NCBI GenBank assembly: GCA_016210825.1
Contig: JACQTM010000099.1
Span: forward strand, 1-7,777
Length of the DNA stretch: 7,777 bases
Direction: 5' to 3'
DNA from: Hyphomicrobiales bacterium
GTDB taxonomy: Bacteria; Pseudomonadota; Alphaproteobacteria; Rhizobiales; Xanthobacteraceae
Below the pieces are notes generated by a model. That model ran no database searches. It saw nothing but the letters and a program-made list of their open reading frames with translations, and was not told where the DNA came from. Positions 1-6,362 of the stretch are shown piece after piece; the stretch's first letter is position 1, and the number at the start of each line of letters is the position of its first letter. The position numbers and the translations under genes are program-made.

Positions 1-843
1 CTCCGCGAGCCGGTCGACCATCGCGCTATCGGGATCCGTGAGCGGATCGATGATGGTGAAATGATTGGCGCCTGCCACGGCTTCGTAGCGGGTCCGTGCG
101 CCGCTTGTCCGCCAGGTTTCAACGATTGCGGCGCTTTGCCGAAGAAATTCGCTCGATTCATTTGCACCGACGATTGCATCAAGTACACGCCCTTTCGGCA
201 CGGGCCAGAATTGCGGCGACACGCGCCGCGCCTCCTCTTCATCGAGCCGTAAATCCGAATTCATTGAGATACCAATCAGCGGCGTAAGGTCGAATACGCC
301 GGAAATTGCATATCCGGCAGGAACAAGATCGGCCGGCGCCTTGGCATCGAGAGCTTTCCAATCGGTCGCCACCATGGCGGCAGCGAGATGGCCGCCGGCC
401 GAATGGCCGTACACGACCATGCGCTGATGGAATCGGCCCCAAAGATAAAGGCAGGCGCTGCGGATCTCGTCGATGACTGCCGCTACCGTAACTTGAGGGC
501 ACAGATCGTAGCCGACGACCGCAACAGCAACCCCGCGCGCATTCAGGCCGCGCGCCATGTGGCTGAATAAAGACGGCTCAAGCGAGCGCCAATAACCGCC
601 ATGCACGAACATCGCCAGCGGCGTGGTACCAGATTCATCGGGAAAGAAGAGATCGATGGTTTGCCGTTTACTTTGTCCGTAGGTCAGGCCAAGCGCCGCG
701 CATTCCTCCGCGCTGGCCTTGTTACGAAAAGTCGCAGCTTCTTGCGTCCAACGCGCGAAGATTTGCGGATGCTCGGGCACCCGCGCGCGATTATTATATT
801 CCGCCTCGTAGTCGATCTCTGGGCGCTTTGAAAACCACCGCAT
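1..843 (-). CDS. Alpha/beta hydrolase, kynurenine-formamidase-like/esterase type (3' end cut by window edge)
   Basis: An open frame runs from an ATG at 843 to the left window edge (281 codons, no stop), so the C-terminus is missing. It is a probable serine hydrolase of the alpha/beta-hydrolase fold. Visible motifs are the oxyanion-hole motif HGGYWR (residues 81-86), the nucleophile elbow GHSAGGH (146-152, Ser148), and a late NHF with His261 as likely catalytic histidine. The stretch VGANESSEFLRQS (225-237) matches the place where relatives carry the catalytic acid; here the candidate is Glu229. The combination HGGYW plus GHSAGG is typical of bacterial kynurenine formamidase-like and carboxylesterase-like enzymes, but the substrate cannot be read from the sequence. 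No signal peptide is seen, so it is probably cytoplasmic. The start MRWFSKRPEIDYEAEYN fits such families, although no good Shine-Dalgarno precedes it. It is divergent from mtnA. No kyn gene is in view to support tryptophan degradation. Confidence 0.85.
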   Translation of the reverse strand, partial: MRWFSKRPEIDYEAEYNNRARVPEHPQIFARWTQEAATFRNKASAEECAALGLTYGQSKRQTIDLFFPDESGTTPLAMFVHGGYWRSLEPSLFSHMARGLNARGVAVAVVGYDLCPQVTVAAVIDEIRSACLYLWGRFHQRMVVYGHSAGGHLAAAMVATDWKALDAKAPADLVPAGYAISGVFDLTPLIGISMNSDLRLDEEEARRVSPQFWPVPKGRVLDAIVGANESSEFLRQSAAIVETWRTSGARTRYEAVAGANHFTIIDPLTDPDSAMVDRLAE

Positions 844-1018
844 GGGGTTGAATCTTGGGCCAGAATGGCCAAGCAAAGCAAGCAAGATGATTGGTTGTGC
901 GCCATTTTCCCACGCTTCAATGGCATTGCAGCGGAAACTTGATCGCGGCGCACCAAAAGCCTTTGTGTCGATGGCGTAAAGCGCGATATGAGTCGGTCAA
1001 AATGACGGATCGGGCACG
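844..1018. promoter_or_regulatory. Divergent intergenic region, hydrolase / mtnA
   Basis: These 175 bp must hold the promoters of both the leftward hydrolase gene and the rightward mtnA-mmcB pair. For mtnA the best sigma-70-like match is TTGTGT at 963-968 and TATGAG at 987-992, with an 18-nt spacer; this is weak and uncertain. On the hydrolase side nothing convincing is seen. Positions 870-886 carry a short AAGC-type run (caagcaaagcaagcaag) close to the hydrolase start. I looked for a SAM-type riboswitch or a terminator hairpin before mtnA and saw neither. A weak GGA (1007-1009) lies 9 nt before the mtnA start. Confidence 0.4.
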
Positions 1019-2146
1019 ATGAAGATTGGTGGGCAAGCGACCCGAACCATTTGGGTCGAGGCAGACGGCGCGACGGTCGGGATCATTGACCAGACGCAAT
1101 TGCCGCACCGTGTCGTCATGTCGCGGCTTGTGACACTTGAGGACGCCGCGCGCGCGATCAAAACCATGCAGGTGCGTGGCGCACCGCTGATCGGCGCGAC
1201 CGCAGCCTATGGGGTCTGTCTTGCGTTGCGCGAGGACGCCTCTGATGAAAATCTGGAGCGCGCCTGCGCGACCCTGCTGGCGACACGCCCAACTGCAATC
1301 AACCTAAAATGGGCGCTTGATGAGATGACGGCTGCGGTGCGCAATCGTCCGCGCGGGGAGCGGGCGGCGGCGGCCTATCGCCGCGCCGCCGAAATTTGCG
1401 ACGAGGACGTCGCCATCAACGAGGCTATGGGCCGCCATGGTGTCAGGCTCATCGAGGATATCGCCGCGAATAAGAATGGTGAGCGCGTCAATATCTTGAC
1501 CCACTGCAACGCCGGTTGGTTCGCGACAGTCGATTTCGGCACCGCGACAGCCCCGATCTACACCGCCCATAACAGGGGCGTGCCGCTTCATGTCTGGGTG
1601 GACGAAACGCGGCCGCGCAATCAAGGCGCGGCGCTGACCGCCTTCGAGCTCGGTCAGGAAGGGGTCGCCCATACGGTGATCGCGGACAACACGGGCGGGC
1701 ACCTGATGCAGCACGGGCAGGTGGACATCGTGATCGTTGGCGCGGATCGTGTCACGGCGCTTGGCGATGTCTGCAACAAGATCGGCACATATTTGAAGGC
1801 GCTGGCCGCTCACGACAACGGCATACCTTTCTATGTTGCCTTGCCATCGCCGACGATCGATTTTTCGATTGGCGATGGCGTCGCCGAAATTCCGATCGAG
1901 GAGCGTGCAGGCGAGGAGGTTGCCTCCATGAGGGGCCGCACGGCCGATGGACGCATCGAGACCGTAAGGGTGGTCCCCGACGATTCTCCGGTCGCCAATT
2001 ACGCCTTCGATGTGACGCCAGCACGGCTTGTCAGCGGGCTCATCACCGAGCGCGGCGTCATCACGGCTAACCGCGAGGCGCTGGCGAATGCTTTCCCGGA
2101 GCGCACCAACGACGCAACCGCGATGCAGCGAACAGGCACGCGATGA
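1019..2146 (+). CDS. mtnA: S-methyl-5-thioribose-1-phosphate isomerase
   Basis: MtnA converts methylthioribose-1-phosphate (an aldose phosphate) to methylthioribulose-1-phosphate in the methionine salvage pathway or related methylthioadenosine shunts. It belongs to the eIF2B-related family and acts in the cytoplasm. The 375 residues span the full family length. Diagnostic segments are RGAPLIGATAAYG (53-65), NILTHCNAG (158-166), ADNTGGHLM (222-230), GADRVTALGD (241-250) followed by NKIGTY, and PSPTIDF (276-282). Cys163 and Asp243 are 80 residues apart, the same spacing as the catalytic Cys160/Asp240 pair of the Bacillus subtilis enzyme, so both catalytic residues appear intact. The N-terminus (RTIWVEADGATVGIIDQTQLPH) fits the family and supports the ATG at 1019. 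The stop overlaps the start of mmcB by ATGA, so the two are co-transcribed and probably translationally coupled. No mtnP, mtnK, mtnB, mtnC or mtnD lies in the window, so the fate of the product is unknown here. Confidence 0.97.
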   Translation: MKIGGQATRTIWVEADGATVGIIDQTQLPHRVVMSRLVTLEDAARAIKTMQVRGAPLIGATAAYGVCLALREDASDENLERACATLLATRPTAINLKWALDEMTAAVRNRPRGERAAAAYRRAAEICDEDVAINEAMGRHGVRLIEDIAANKNGERVNILTHCNAGWFATVDFGTATAPIYTAHNRGVPLHVWVDETRPRNQGAALTAFELGQEGVAHTVIADNTGGHLMQHGQVDIVIVGADRVTALGDVCNKIGTYLKALAAHDNGIPFYVALPSPTIDFSIGDGVAEIPIEERAGEEVASMRGRTADGRIETVRVVPDDSPVANYAFDVTPARLVSGLITERGVITANREALANAFPERTNDATAMQRTGTR

Positions 2147-2631
2147 GCGTCGATCTCGTCAGGACCGAGCAAGTTCCCATTGACGGCCGCCAGTCGGAGA
2201 CAGCGCTTGCCGTTGCGCGAGGCACTGCGCGGCTGTTACTGGCGCACGGCTTTGCCTGCGTGAGCGAGTTGCCGCTGCCGTCCGGCCGCCGCGCCGATCT
2301 CGTGGCGCTGTCCGCTGACGGCGAAATCTGGATCGTAGAGATAAAGTCTTCGATTGCGGATTTCCGTGCCGACCAGAAATGGTCCGGCTACCGGCTGCAT
2401 TGCGACCGGTTGTTTTTTGCCACCACACCGAACGTGCCTTGCGAGATTTTCCCGAAGGACGCCGGATTGATAGTCGCTGACGCGTTCGGTGCGCAGATTG
2501 TCTACGAAGCGCCGGAAAATCGCCTGTTGCCGCCGACACGCAAGAGCATGCTATTGCGCTTCGCCCATGCCGCGGCGCTGCGGCTGCAAGCGCTTGCCGA
2601 TCCGGCAGGACCATACGGCGATATAGTCTGA
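2143..2631 (+). CDS. mmcB: MmcB family DNA repair protein (PD-(D/E)XK nuclease-like)
   Basis: This is a 162-residue protein of the MmcB family (formerly DUF1052). In Caulobacter the family member is linked to DNA repair and the SOS response; the biochemical activity is inferred from the nuclease fold. The active-site pattern is visible: Glu42 in the CVSELPLP strand, Asp52 in GRRADLVAL, and Glu66-x-Lys68 in WIVEIKSS, followed by DFRADQKW and a YRLHCDRLFFAT strand. The length is normal and no export signal is present. The ATG overlaps the TGA of mtnA (ATGA, 2143-2146) and there is no strong ribosome-binding site, so translation likely depends on mtnA. I see no alphaproteobacterial LexA box (GTTC-N7-GTTC) directly before it, so any SOS control would have to come from further upstream. 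The gene converges on regA with only 17 nt between the two stops. Confidence 0.92.
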   Translation: MSVDLVRTEQVPIDGRQSETALAVARGTARLLLAHGFACVSELPLPSGRRADLVALSADGEIWIVEIKSSIADFRADQKWSGYRLHCDRLFFATTPNVPCEIFPKDAGLIVADAFGAQIVYEAPENRLLPPTRKSMLLRFAHAAALRLQALADPAGPYGDIV

Positions 2632-2648
2632 TCCCGATGGGTTTTGGC

Positions 2649-3197
2649 TCAGCGCGGCGCGCGCTTCGCCAGGATACGTTGCAGGGTACGCCGATGCATG
2701 TTGAGCTGGCGCGCCGTCTCCGAGACGTTGCGGCCGCACAATTCGTAGATGCGCTGAATATGCTCCCAGCGCACGCGGTCGGCGGACATGGGATTGTCCG
2801 GCGGCTCGGCTTTCTTGCCTTCGACCGCCAGTAATGCCGCGACGACGTCGTCGGCGTCGGCCGGTTTTGCTAGATAATCGAATGCTCCGAGCTTTACCGC
2901 ATTCACGGCCGTGGCGATGTTGCCATAACCGGTGAGAACGATCCCGCGCGCATCGGGTCGCCGCCGCATCAGCGCCGCGATAACGTCAAGGCCGTTGCCG
3001 TCGCCTAATCGCATATCGATGACGGCGAACGCGGGCGCGGCGTGTTCCAATGCCCGCAGGCCGCTGGCGACGGAATTGGCAACCGTGACCGCGAAGCCAC
3101 GGCTTTCCATTGCACGCGCCAGCCGCTCCAGAAACGGCTTATCGTCATCGACGATCAGCAAAGTGCGCTCGCCTAAAGTTGCCGCGACGGATCCCAT
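2649..3197 (-). CDS. regA: Redox response regulator, RegA/PrrA/ActR family
   Basis: This 182-residue DNA-binding response regulator is the partner of the RegB kinase. The receiver domain occupies about residues 11-125, with the acidic pocket at Asp17-Asp19 (LLIVDDDKPF), the phospho-acceptor Asp61 in VIDMRLGDGNG, Thr89 in VLTGYG and Lys111 in LAKPAD. A short linker leads to a Fis-type helix-turn-helix at about 142-182, containing RVRWEHIQRIYELC, NVSETARQLNMHRR and TLQRILAKRAPR; this tail is nearly invariant in RegA/PrrA/ActR/RegR proteins. In relatives it controls respiration, nitrogen and carbon fixation, photosynthesis or acid tolerance in response to redox state. The ATG at 3197 is preceded by overlapping out-of-frame ATGs at 3208 and 3205, which cannot encode this protein. 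The gene lies 43 nt downstream of regB on the same strand, so the pair forms a regB-regA operon. There is no senC between or beside them, unlike in Rhodobacter. The symbol actR or regR would be equally valid. Confidence 0.96.
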   Translation of the reverse strand: MGSVAATLGERTLLIVDDDKPFLERLARAMESRGFAVTVANSVASGLRALEHAAPAFAVIDMRLGDGNGLDVIAALMRRRPDARGIVLTGYGNIATAVNAVKLGAFDYLAKPADADDVVAALLAVEGKKAEPPDNPMSADRVRWEHIQRIYELCGRNVSETARQLNMHRRTLQRILAKRAPR

Positions 3198-3240
3198 CGT
3201 CGTTCATCATCCAAAATTAACACCACAATCCAGTGCCACA

Positions 3241-4578
3241 TCACGATGCATTTGCAACGCGTTGAGGAAATTCGGCAGCTCTTGGCGCACGTTCGAACTC
3301 ATCGCGCAGCCAGCGCACCGTGACCATAGCACCGTGCTGTGGTGATGGCCGGTTGACGAAAGACAACGTTGCCCCGGATCGCTCAAGCAACGTCTTGGCG
3401 ATGAAAAATCCCAAGCCAAGCCCGGTCGTTTCTCCGCCGTACATACGCCGCCGCCGCCGGCTGCGAATATAAGGCTCGCCGATTCGATTCACAATTTCCG
3501 GAGCAAAACCGGGGCCGTCGTCGCCGATCATCACCGTGATGTCGTACTCATCCCAGCGTACGTTAATCTCAACGCGCTGACTGGCGAAATCGACCGCATT
3601 CTCCACGAGATTGCCGAGACCGTAAATAATGCCTGGGCTACGCGCGCCCGCGGGCTCGTTGGAAAGCGGCGGCACTTTGACGTCGATGATGACGCCGAAA
3701 TTCCGGTGCGGCGCGACAACCTCCTCGATCAATGCGGAGAGAACGAGTTGACCGAAGGACTCATCACCGGTCGAGAGTTCGCTAAGCTTCGCCAAGGTAT
3801 CCCGGCAGCGCTGCGATTGTTCGCGCAATAGCCGGACATCCTCGGCATGGGGTGAATTCGGCTCGATCGCACGCTCCAGCTCGCGCACAACGACGGAGAT
3901 TGTGGAAAGCGGCGTACCGAGCGCGTGGGCCGCAGCCGCTGCAAGCCCGTCGAGCTGCGAAAGACGCTGTTCGCGCGCGAGCACGAGTTCGGTCGCGGTC
4001 AGCGCGTTGGCAAGCTTGCGGGCTTCCTCCGTAACCTGCCAGGCGTAGATGCCGATGAAGCCGATCGCGATCAAGATCGAGAGCCACACTCCGATCACAT
4101 AAACGCCCGGCAGATCCAGCGGGATATCCGCGGACCATGGCAACGGATAATGCCAAAATCCAAGGATGCTCGCACACATCATGGCGAACGCGCCGAGCAA
4201 CAGCGTCATGCGCGGCGGCAATACGGTGGCCGAGATGAGGACCGGACCGAGGAAGAGAAAGGCAAAGGGATTTTCCAACCCGCCGGTGAGGAACAGCAAA
4301 ATCGCGAGTTCGGCGATATCGAACGCCAGCAGCCAGGCGGTGCGATCGGGTTCGAGCCATTGCGCATGGGCAAAACGCAGGCGTAACGCAATATTCAGCC
4401 AAGCCGAGAGCGCGATAACCGTGAGGCAAGTCCGGATTGGCAAGTCAAAATCGAGCCCAAAATACACAACCAGCACGGCCGCCGTCTGGCCAACGACCGT
4501 GAGCCAGCGTAGCCGCAACAGCGTATCGAGGCGCACGTTGCGGCGCGGCAGTTGCAAGCGATGCAAATCGAATTCCAT
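3241..4578 (-). CDS. regB: Redox sensor histidine kinase, RegB/PrrB/ActS family
   Basis: This 445-residue inner-membrane kinase senses the redox state of the quinone pool and phosphorylates RegA. About six membrane segments fill residues 25-180. The loop motif GGLENPF (99-105) is the GGXXNPF ubiquinone-binding signature of RegB. The dimerisation/phosphorylation domain has His218 in AAAAAHALGTPLSTI. Cys258 (SQRCRDTL) lies exactly 40 residues after it, the same spacing as His225 and redox-switch Cys265 of Rhodobacter capsulatus RegB. The ATP-binding domain shows the N box NLVENAVDFA (323-332), GDDGPGF (352-358), GEPYIRSR (367-374) and GLGLGFFIAKTLLERSGATL (386-405). The oddity is Ala219 in place of the Glu that normally follows the phosphorylated His. 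The ATG at 4578 puts the family-typical LPRRNVRLDTLLRLRWL at residues 10-26; no strong ribosome-binding site is seen. It is divergent from the ABC operon and is the first gene of the regB-regA operon. Symbols actS or regS would also fit. Confidence 0.95.
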   Translation of the reverse strand: MEFDLHRLQLPRRNVRLDTLLRLRWLTVVGQTAAVLVVYFGLDFDLPIRTCLTVIALSAWLNIALRLRFAHAQWLEPDRTAWLLAFDIAELAILLFLTGGLENPFAFLFLGPVLISATVLPPRMTLLLGAFAMMCASILGFWHYPLPWSADIPLDLPGVYVIGVWLSILIAIGFIGIYAWQVTEEARKLANALTATELVLAREQRLSQLDGLAAAAAHALGTPLSTISVVVRELERAIEPNSPHAEDVRLLREQSQRCRDTLAKLSELSTGDESFGQLVLSALIEEVVAPHRNFGVIIDVKVPPLSNEPAGARSPGIIYGLGNLVENAVDFASQRVEINVRWDEYDITVMIGDDGPGFAPEIVNRIGEPYIRSRRRRRMYGGETTGLGLGFFIAKTLLERSGATLSFVNRPSPQHGAMVTVRWLRDEFERAPRAAEFPQRVANAS

Positions 4579-4704
4579 ATTGGTGGCTATCTTACCGAGT
4601 CAGGCGGCTTCCTGAAACTTCAGTCCCGCCCTTTTCGAAAGTAACAGTCTTGCGCCGCGGTGCCGCAAGCATCAAATGTGCCTCGTTGCGCAAATCAGCC
4701 AGTC
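4579..4704. promoter_or_regulatory. Palindrome-rich divergent control region, regB / ABC operon
   Basis: These 126 bp separate regB from the ABC ATPase gene and hold four inverted repeats. They are a bulged repeat at 4603-4630 (GGCGG / CCGCC outer arms, CTGAA-ac-TTCAG inner hairpin at 4612-4623); the 8-bp palindrome TTTCGAAA at 4633-4640; CTTGCG / CGCAAG arms at 4649-4654 and 4664-4669 around a 9-nt loop; and the 8-bp palindrome TTGCGCAA at 4686-4693. The pentamer TTGCG therefore occurs four times in alternating orientation. A weak promoter candidate for the ABC genes is TTGCGC (4650-4655) plus TCAAAT (4672-4677) with a 16-nt spacer. I found no match to the published RegR-box pattern GNGRCRTTNNGNCGC. 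Which regulator binds here is unknown. Confidence 0.45.
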
Positions 4705-5466
4705 ATGAATAGTCCCTCTGAACCCGTCATTGCCGTCGATCGCCTGGTCAAGGTCTATAAGACCGCCGCCGCTGTAGGCGGGATCTCATTCAGGCTCGAG
4801 CCCGGCTCGATCACCGGGCTCCTCGGCGGAAATGGGGCGGGTAAGACGACGACCATTGCCATGATCATGGGTCTCGTCACCCCAACCTCGGGTAGTGTGC
4901 GCGTGCTCGGCGCCGAGATGCCGCGACAGCGGCATCACGTGTTGCATCGGATGAACTTCGAAAGCCCCTATGTCGACATGCCGATGCGACTCACCGTGCG
5001 ACAAAATCTTACTGTGTTTGCCATGCTCTATGGCGTCGAGAATGTCGACGAGCGAATCATGACGCTCGCGGAGCAACTCGATCTCATCGAGCTCATCGAT
5101 CGCCCATGCGGAAAACTTTCATCCGGGCAGAAGACCCGCGTTGCCCTGGCAAAGTCGTTGCTCAACGCACCCGAAGTGCTGCTTCTCGACGAACCCACTG
5201 CATCCCTCGATCCCGATACCGCTGACTGGGTACGCGGGCGGCTGGAAAATTACCGCAAGGAGCGCGGCGCAACCGTACTGCTCGCCTCGCACAATATGTC
5301 GGAGGTCGAACGGCTGTGCGAGCGCGTCATCATGATGAAGAGGGGACACATCGAAGACGACGACACGCCGGTAAATCTCCTAGCGCGCTACGGTCGCGAG
5401 ACGCTTGAAGAGGTTTTCCTCGATATTGCCCGCGGGCGCGGCGAAGCACGCGAGGCGGCGCAATGA
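4705..5466 (+). CDS. ABC-2 type exporter, ATP-binding protein
   Basis: This is the nucleotide-binding subunit (253 residues) of a two-gene ABC-2 transporter that probably exports a drug, lipid, glycan or other small substrate. The ATPase motifs are Walker A GGNGAGKT (41-48), signature LSSGQ (138-142), Walker B VLLLDE (158-163), D-loop SLDP (167-170) and H-loop His196 in LLASHNMSE. The usual Q-loop glutamine is not visible: the stretch before LTVRQNL reads MNFESPYVDMP (83-93). The C-terminal ETLEEVFLDIARG is typical of ATPases that pair with ABC-2 permeases. The ATG at 4705 is chosen because it places the first beta strand (VIAVDRLVKVYK) at the usual distance. An in-frame GTG at 4660 would add 15 residues but overlaps the 4649-4669 inverted repeat and has no ribosome-binding site. 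It overlaps the permease gene by 4 nt (ATGA), so the two subunits are made together. The substrate cannot be told from sequence. Confidence 0.93.
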   Translation: MNSPSEPVIAVDRLVKVYKTAAAVGGISFRLEPGSITGLLGGNGAGKTTTIAMIMGLVTPTSGSVRVLGAEMPRQRHHVLHRMNFESPYVDMPMRLTVRQNLTVFAMLYGVENVDERIMTLAEQLDLIELIDRPCGKLSSGQKTRVALAKSLLNAPEVLLLDEPTASLDPDTADWVRGRLENYRKERGATVLLASHNMSEVERLCERVIMMKRGHIEDDDTPVNLLARYGRETLEEVFLDIARGRGEAREAAQ

Positions 5467-6284
5467 CGATCAGCGCACGGAATCATATTGTCTTCTCGCC
5501 CCATCGCATCAGCGCGATGGTGTTGCGTTATTGGTATCTGCTGCGTTCGTCATGGCCGCGGGTGCTCGAGCTTATCTATTGGCCAATGGTGCAGATGCTG
5601 ATGTGGGGATTCTTGCAGCTCTATCTCTCGGAAAATGCCGGCTTCTTCGCGCGCGCCGGCGGTACATTCATCGGCGCGGTATTGCTCTGGGATATCTTAT
5701 TTCGCGGACAACTCGGCTTCTCGGTGTCGTTTTTGGAGGAGATGTGGGCGCGCAACATGGGAAACCTGATGATGAGTCCGTTGCGGGCGACCGAGTTCGT
5801 CGCGGCATTGATGATCATGAGTATCGTGCGGCTCGCGGTCGGGATGGTACCGGTTTCGCTCCTGGCCATCGGATTTTTTGGCTTCAATCTTTACGGCATG
5901 GGCCTGGCGCTTGGCGCCTTCTTCGCCAACCTGATTTTGACGAGCTGGGCGGTTGGCATCCTGGTCTCCGGCTTGATTTTGCGAAATGGGATGGGTGCGG
6001 AGGGATTGGCTTGGACGATCATGTTCCTTCTGTTGCCACTCGCTTGCGTCTATTACCCGGTCGCAGTCTTGCCGTGGTGGCTTCAGATCGTATCGTGGTC
6101 AATGCCGCCGACCTATGTGTTCGAGGGAATGCGTTCGCTCTTGATCGAGAACGTGTTCCGCCCTGATCTGATGTTCCAGGCGCTCGCGCTGAACGCGGTT
6201 TACTTCGCCGCCGCGGTTGTCGCGTTTCTCCGCCTCGTCGATAGCGCCCGAAACAACGGGTCGCTGATGCAGACGGGCGAGTGA
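5463..6284 (+). CDS. ABC-2 type exporter, permease protein
   Basis: This 273-residue inner-membrane protein is the transmembrane partner of the preceding ATPase. Roughly six hydrophobic segments are visible, at about 36-56, 66-84, 111-140, 143-173, 181-205 and 238-258. A cytoplasmic N-terminus contains RISAMVLRYWYLLRSSWPR. Between segments 2 and 3 lies EEMWARNMGNLMMSPLR (92-108), the EW/NLxxSP-type coupling region common to ABC-2 permeases of the NodJ/DrrB class. The stretch ACVYYPVAVLPWWLQIVSW (194-212) followed by PPTYVFEGMR is also typical of ABC-2 membrane proteins. The ATG overlaps the ATPase stop codon, and GAGG at 5452-5455 is a good ribosome-binding site with a 7-nt spacing, which supports this start. 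It is not a NodJ by context: no nodulation genes are nearby. No terminator is evident after the stop, so read-through towards phaZ is possible. Confidence 0.93.
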   Translation: MTISARNHIVFSPHRISAMVLRYWYLLRSSWPRVLELIYWPMVQMLMWGFLQLYLSENAGFFARAGGTFIGAVLLWDILFRGQLGFSVSFLEEMWARNMGNLMMSPLRATEFVAALMIMSIVRLAVGMVPVSLLAIGFFGFNLYGMGLALGAFFANLILTSWAVGILVSGLILRNGMGAEGLAWTIMFLLLPLACVYYPVAVLPWWLQIVSWSMPPTYVFEGMRSLLIENVFRPDLMFQALALNAVYFAAAVVAFLRLVDSARNNGSLMQTGE

Positions 6285-6333
6285 AGTTGCCGCGCCGGCC
6301 CGTGTAACCGTTAGTGAATGGTCTTGCGCCATA

Positions 6334-6362
6334 TTGACCCGGTGCTGAAATCCCAGCAGTAT
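6334..6362 (+). promoter_or_regulatory. Possible sigma-70-like promoter of phaZ
   Basis: TTGACC (6334-6339) resembles a -35 box and CAGTAT (6357-6362), 17 nt further on, is a poor -10 box that keeps only the conserved A at position 2 and AT at the end. Transcription would start near 6369, inside the palindrome that follows, which is where a repressor site would block initiation. This is inference from consensus matching alone. Confidence 0.25.

Noticed and set aside
684..956. A 90-codon minus-strand frame across the hydrolase start
   Set aside because: It overlaps the hydrolase N-terminus in another frame and its product has no recognisable features.
844..1018. SAM riboswitch before mtnA
   Set aside because: The idea fits the pathway, but no stem-loop or pseudoknot pattern of a SAM-sensing element could be recognised.
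1304..1813. A 169-codon minus-strand frame opposite mtnA
   Set aside because: It is antisense to the most conserved part of MtnA; the open frame follows from the third-position G/C bias.
3198..3240. A separate regulatory element or small gene between regB and regA
   Set aside because: The 43-nt gap is only moderately AT-rich, has no hairpin of note and no frame of useful length; it is ordinary operon spacing.
3782..4429. A 215-codon minus-strand frame inside regB
   Set aside because: Its product is rich in Arg, Ala and His with no motif, while the RegB frame over the same bases carries all the kinase signatures.
3925..4615. Plus-strand frames opposite regB (153 and 149 codons)
   Set aside because: They are antisense to conserved RegB sequence, low-complexity and Arg-rich, with no supporting start signals.
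4660..4704. Upstream GTG start for the ABC ATPase
   Set aside because: It adds 15 non-conserved residues, lacks a ribosome-binding site and lies in the inverted repeat at 4649-4669; the ATG at 4705 fits the family.
5405..6166. A 253-codon plus-strand frame overlapping the ABC ATPase end and the permease
   Set aside because: It is out of frame with a convincing membrane protein, its product is Arg/Gly/Ala-rich with no recognisable domain, and it would start inside the ATPase gene. It is a shadow of high-GC coding sequence.
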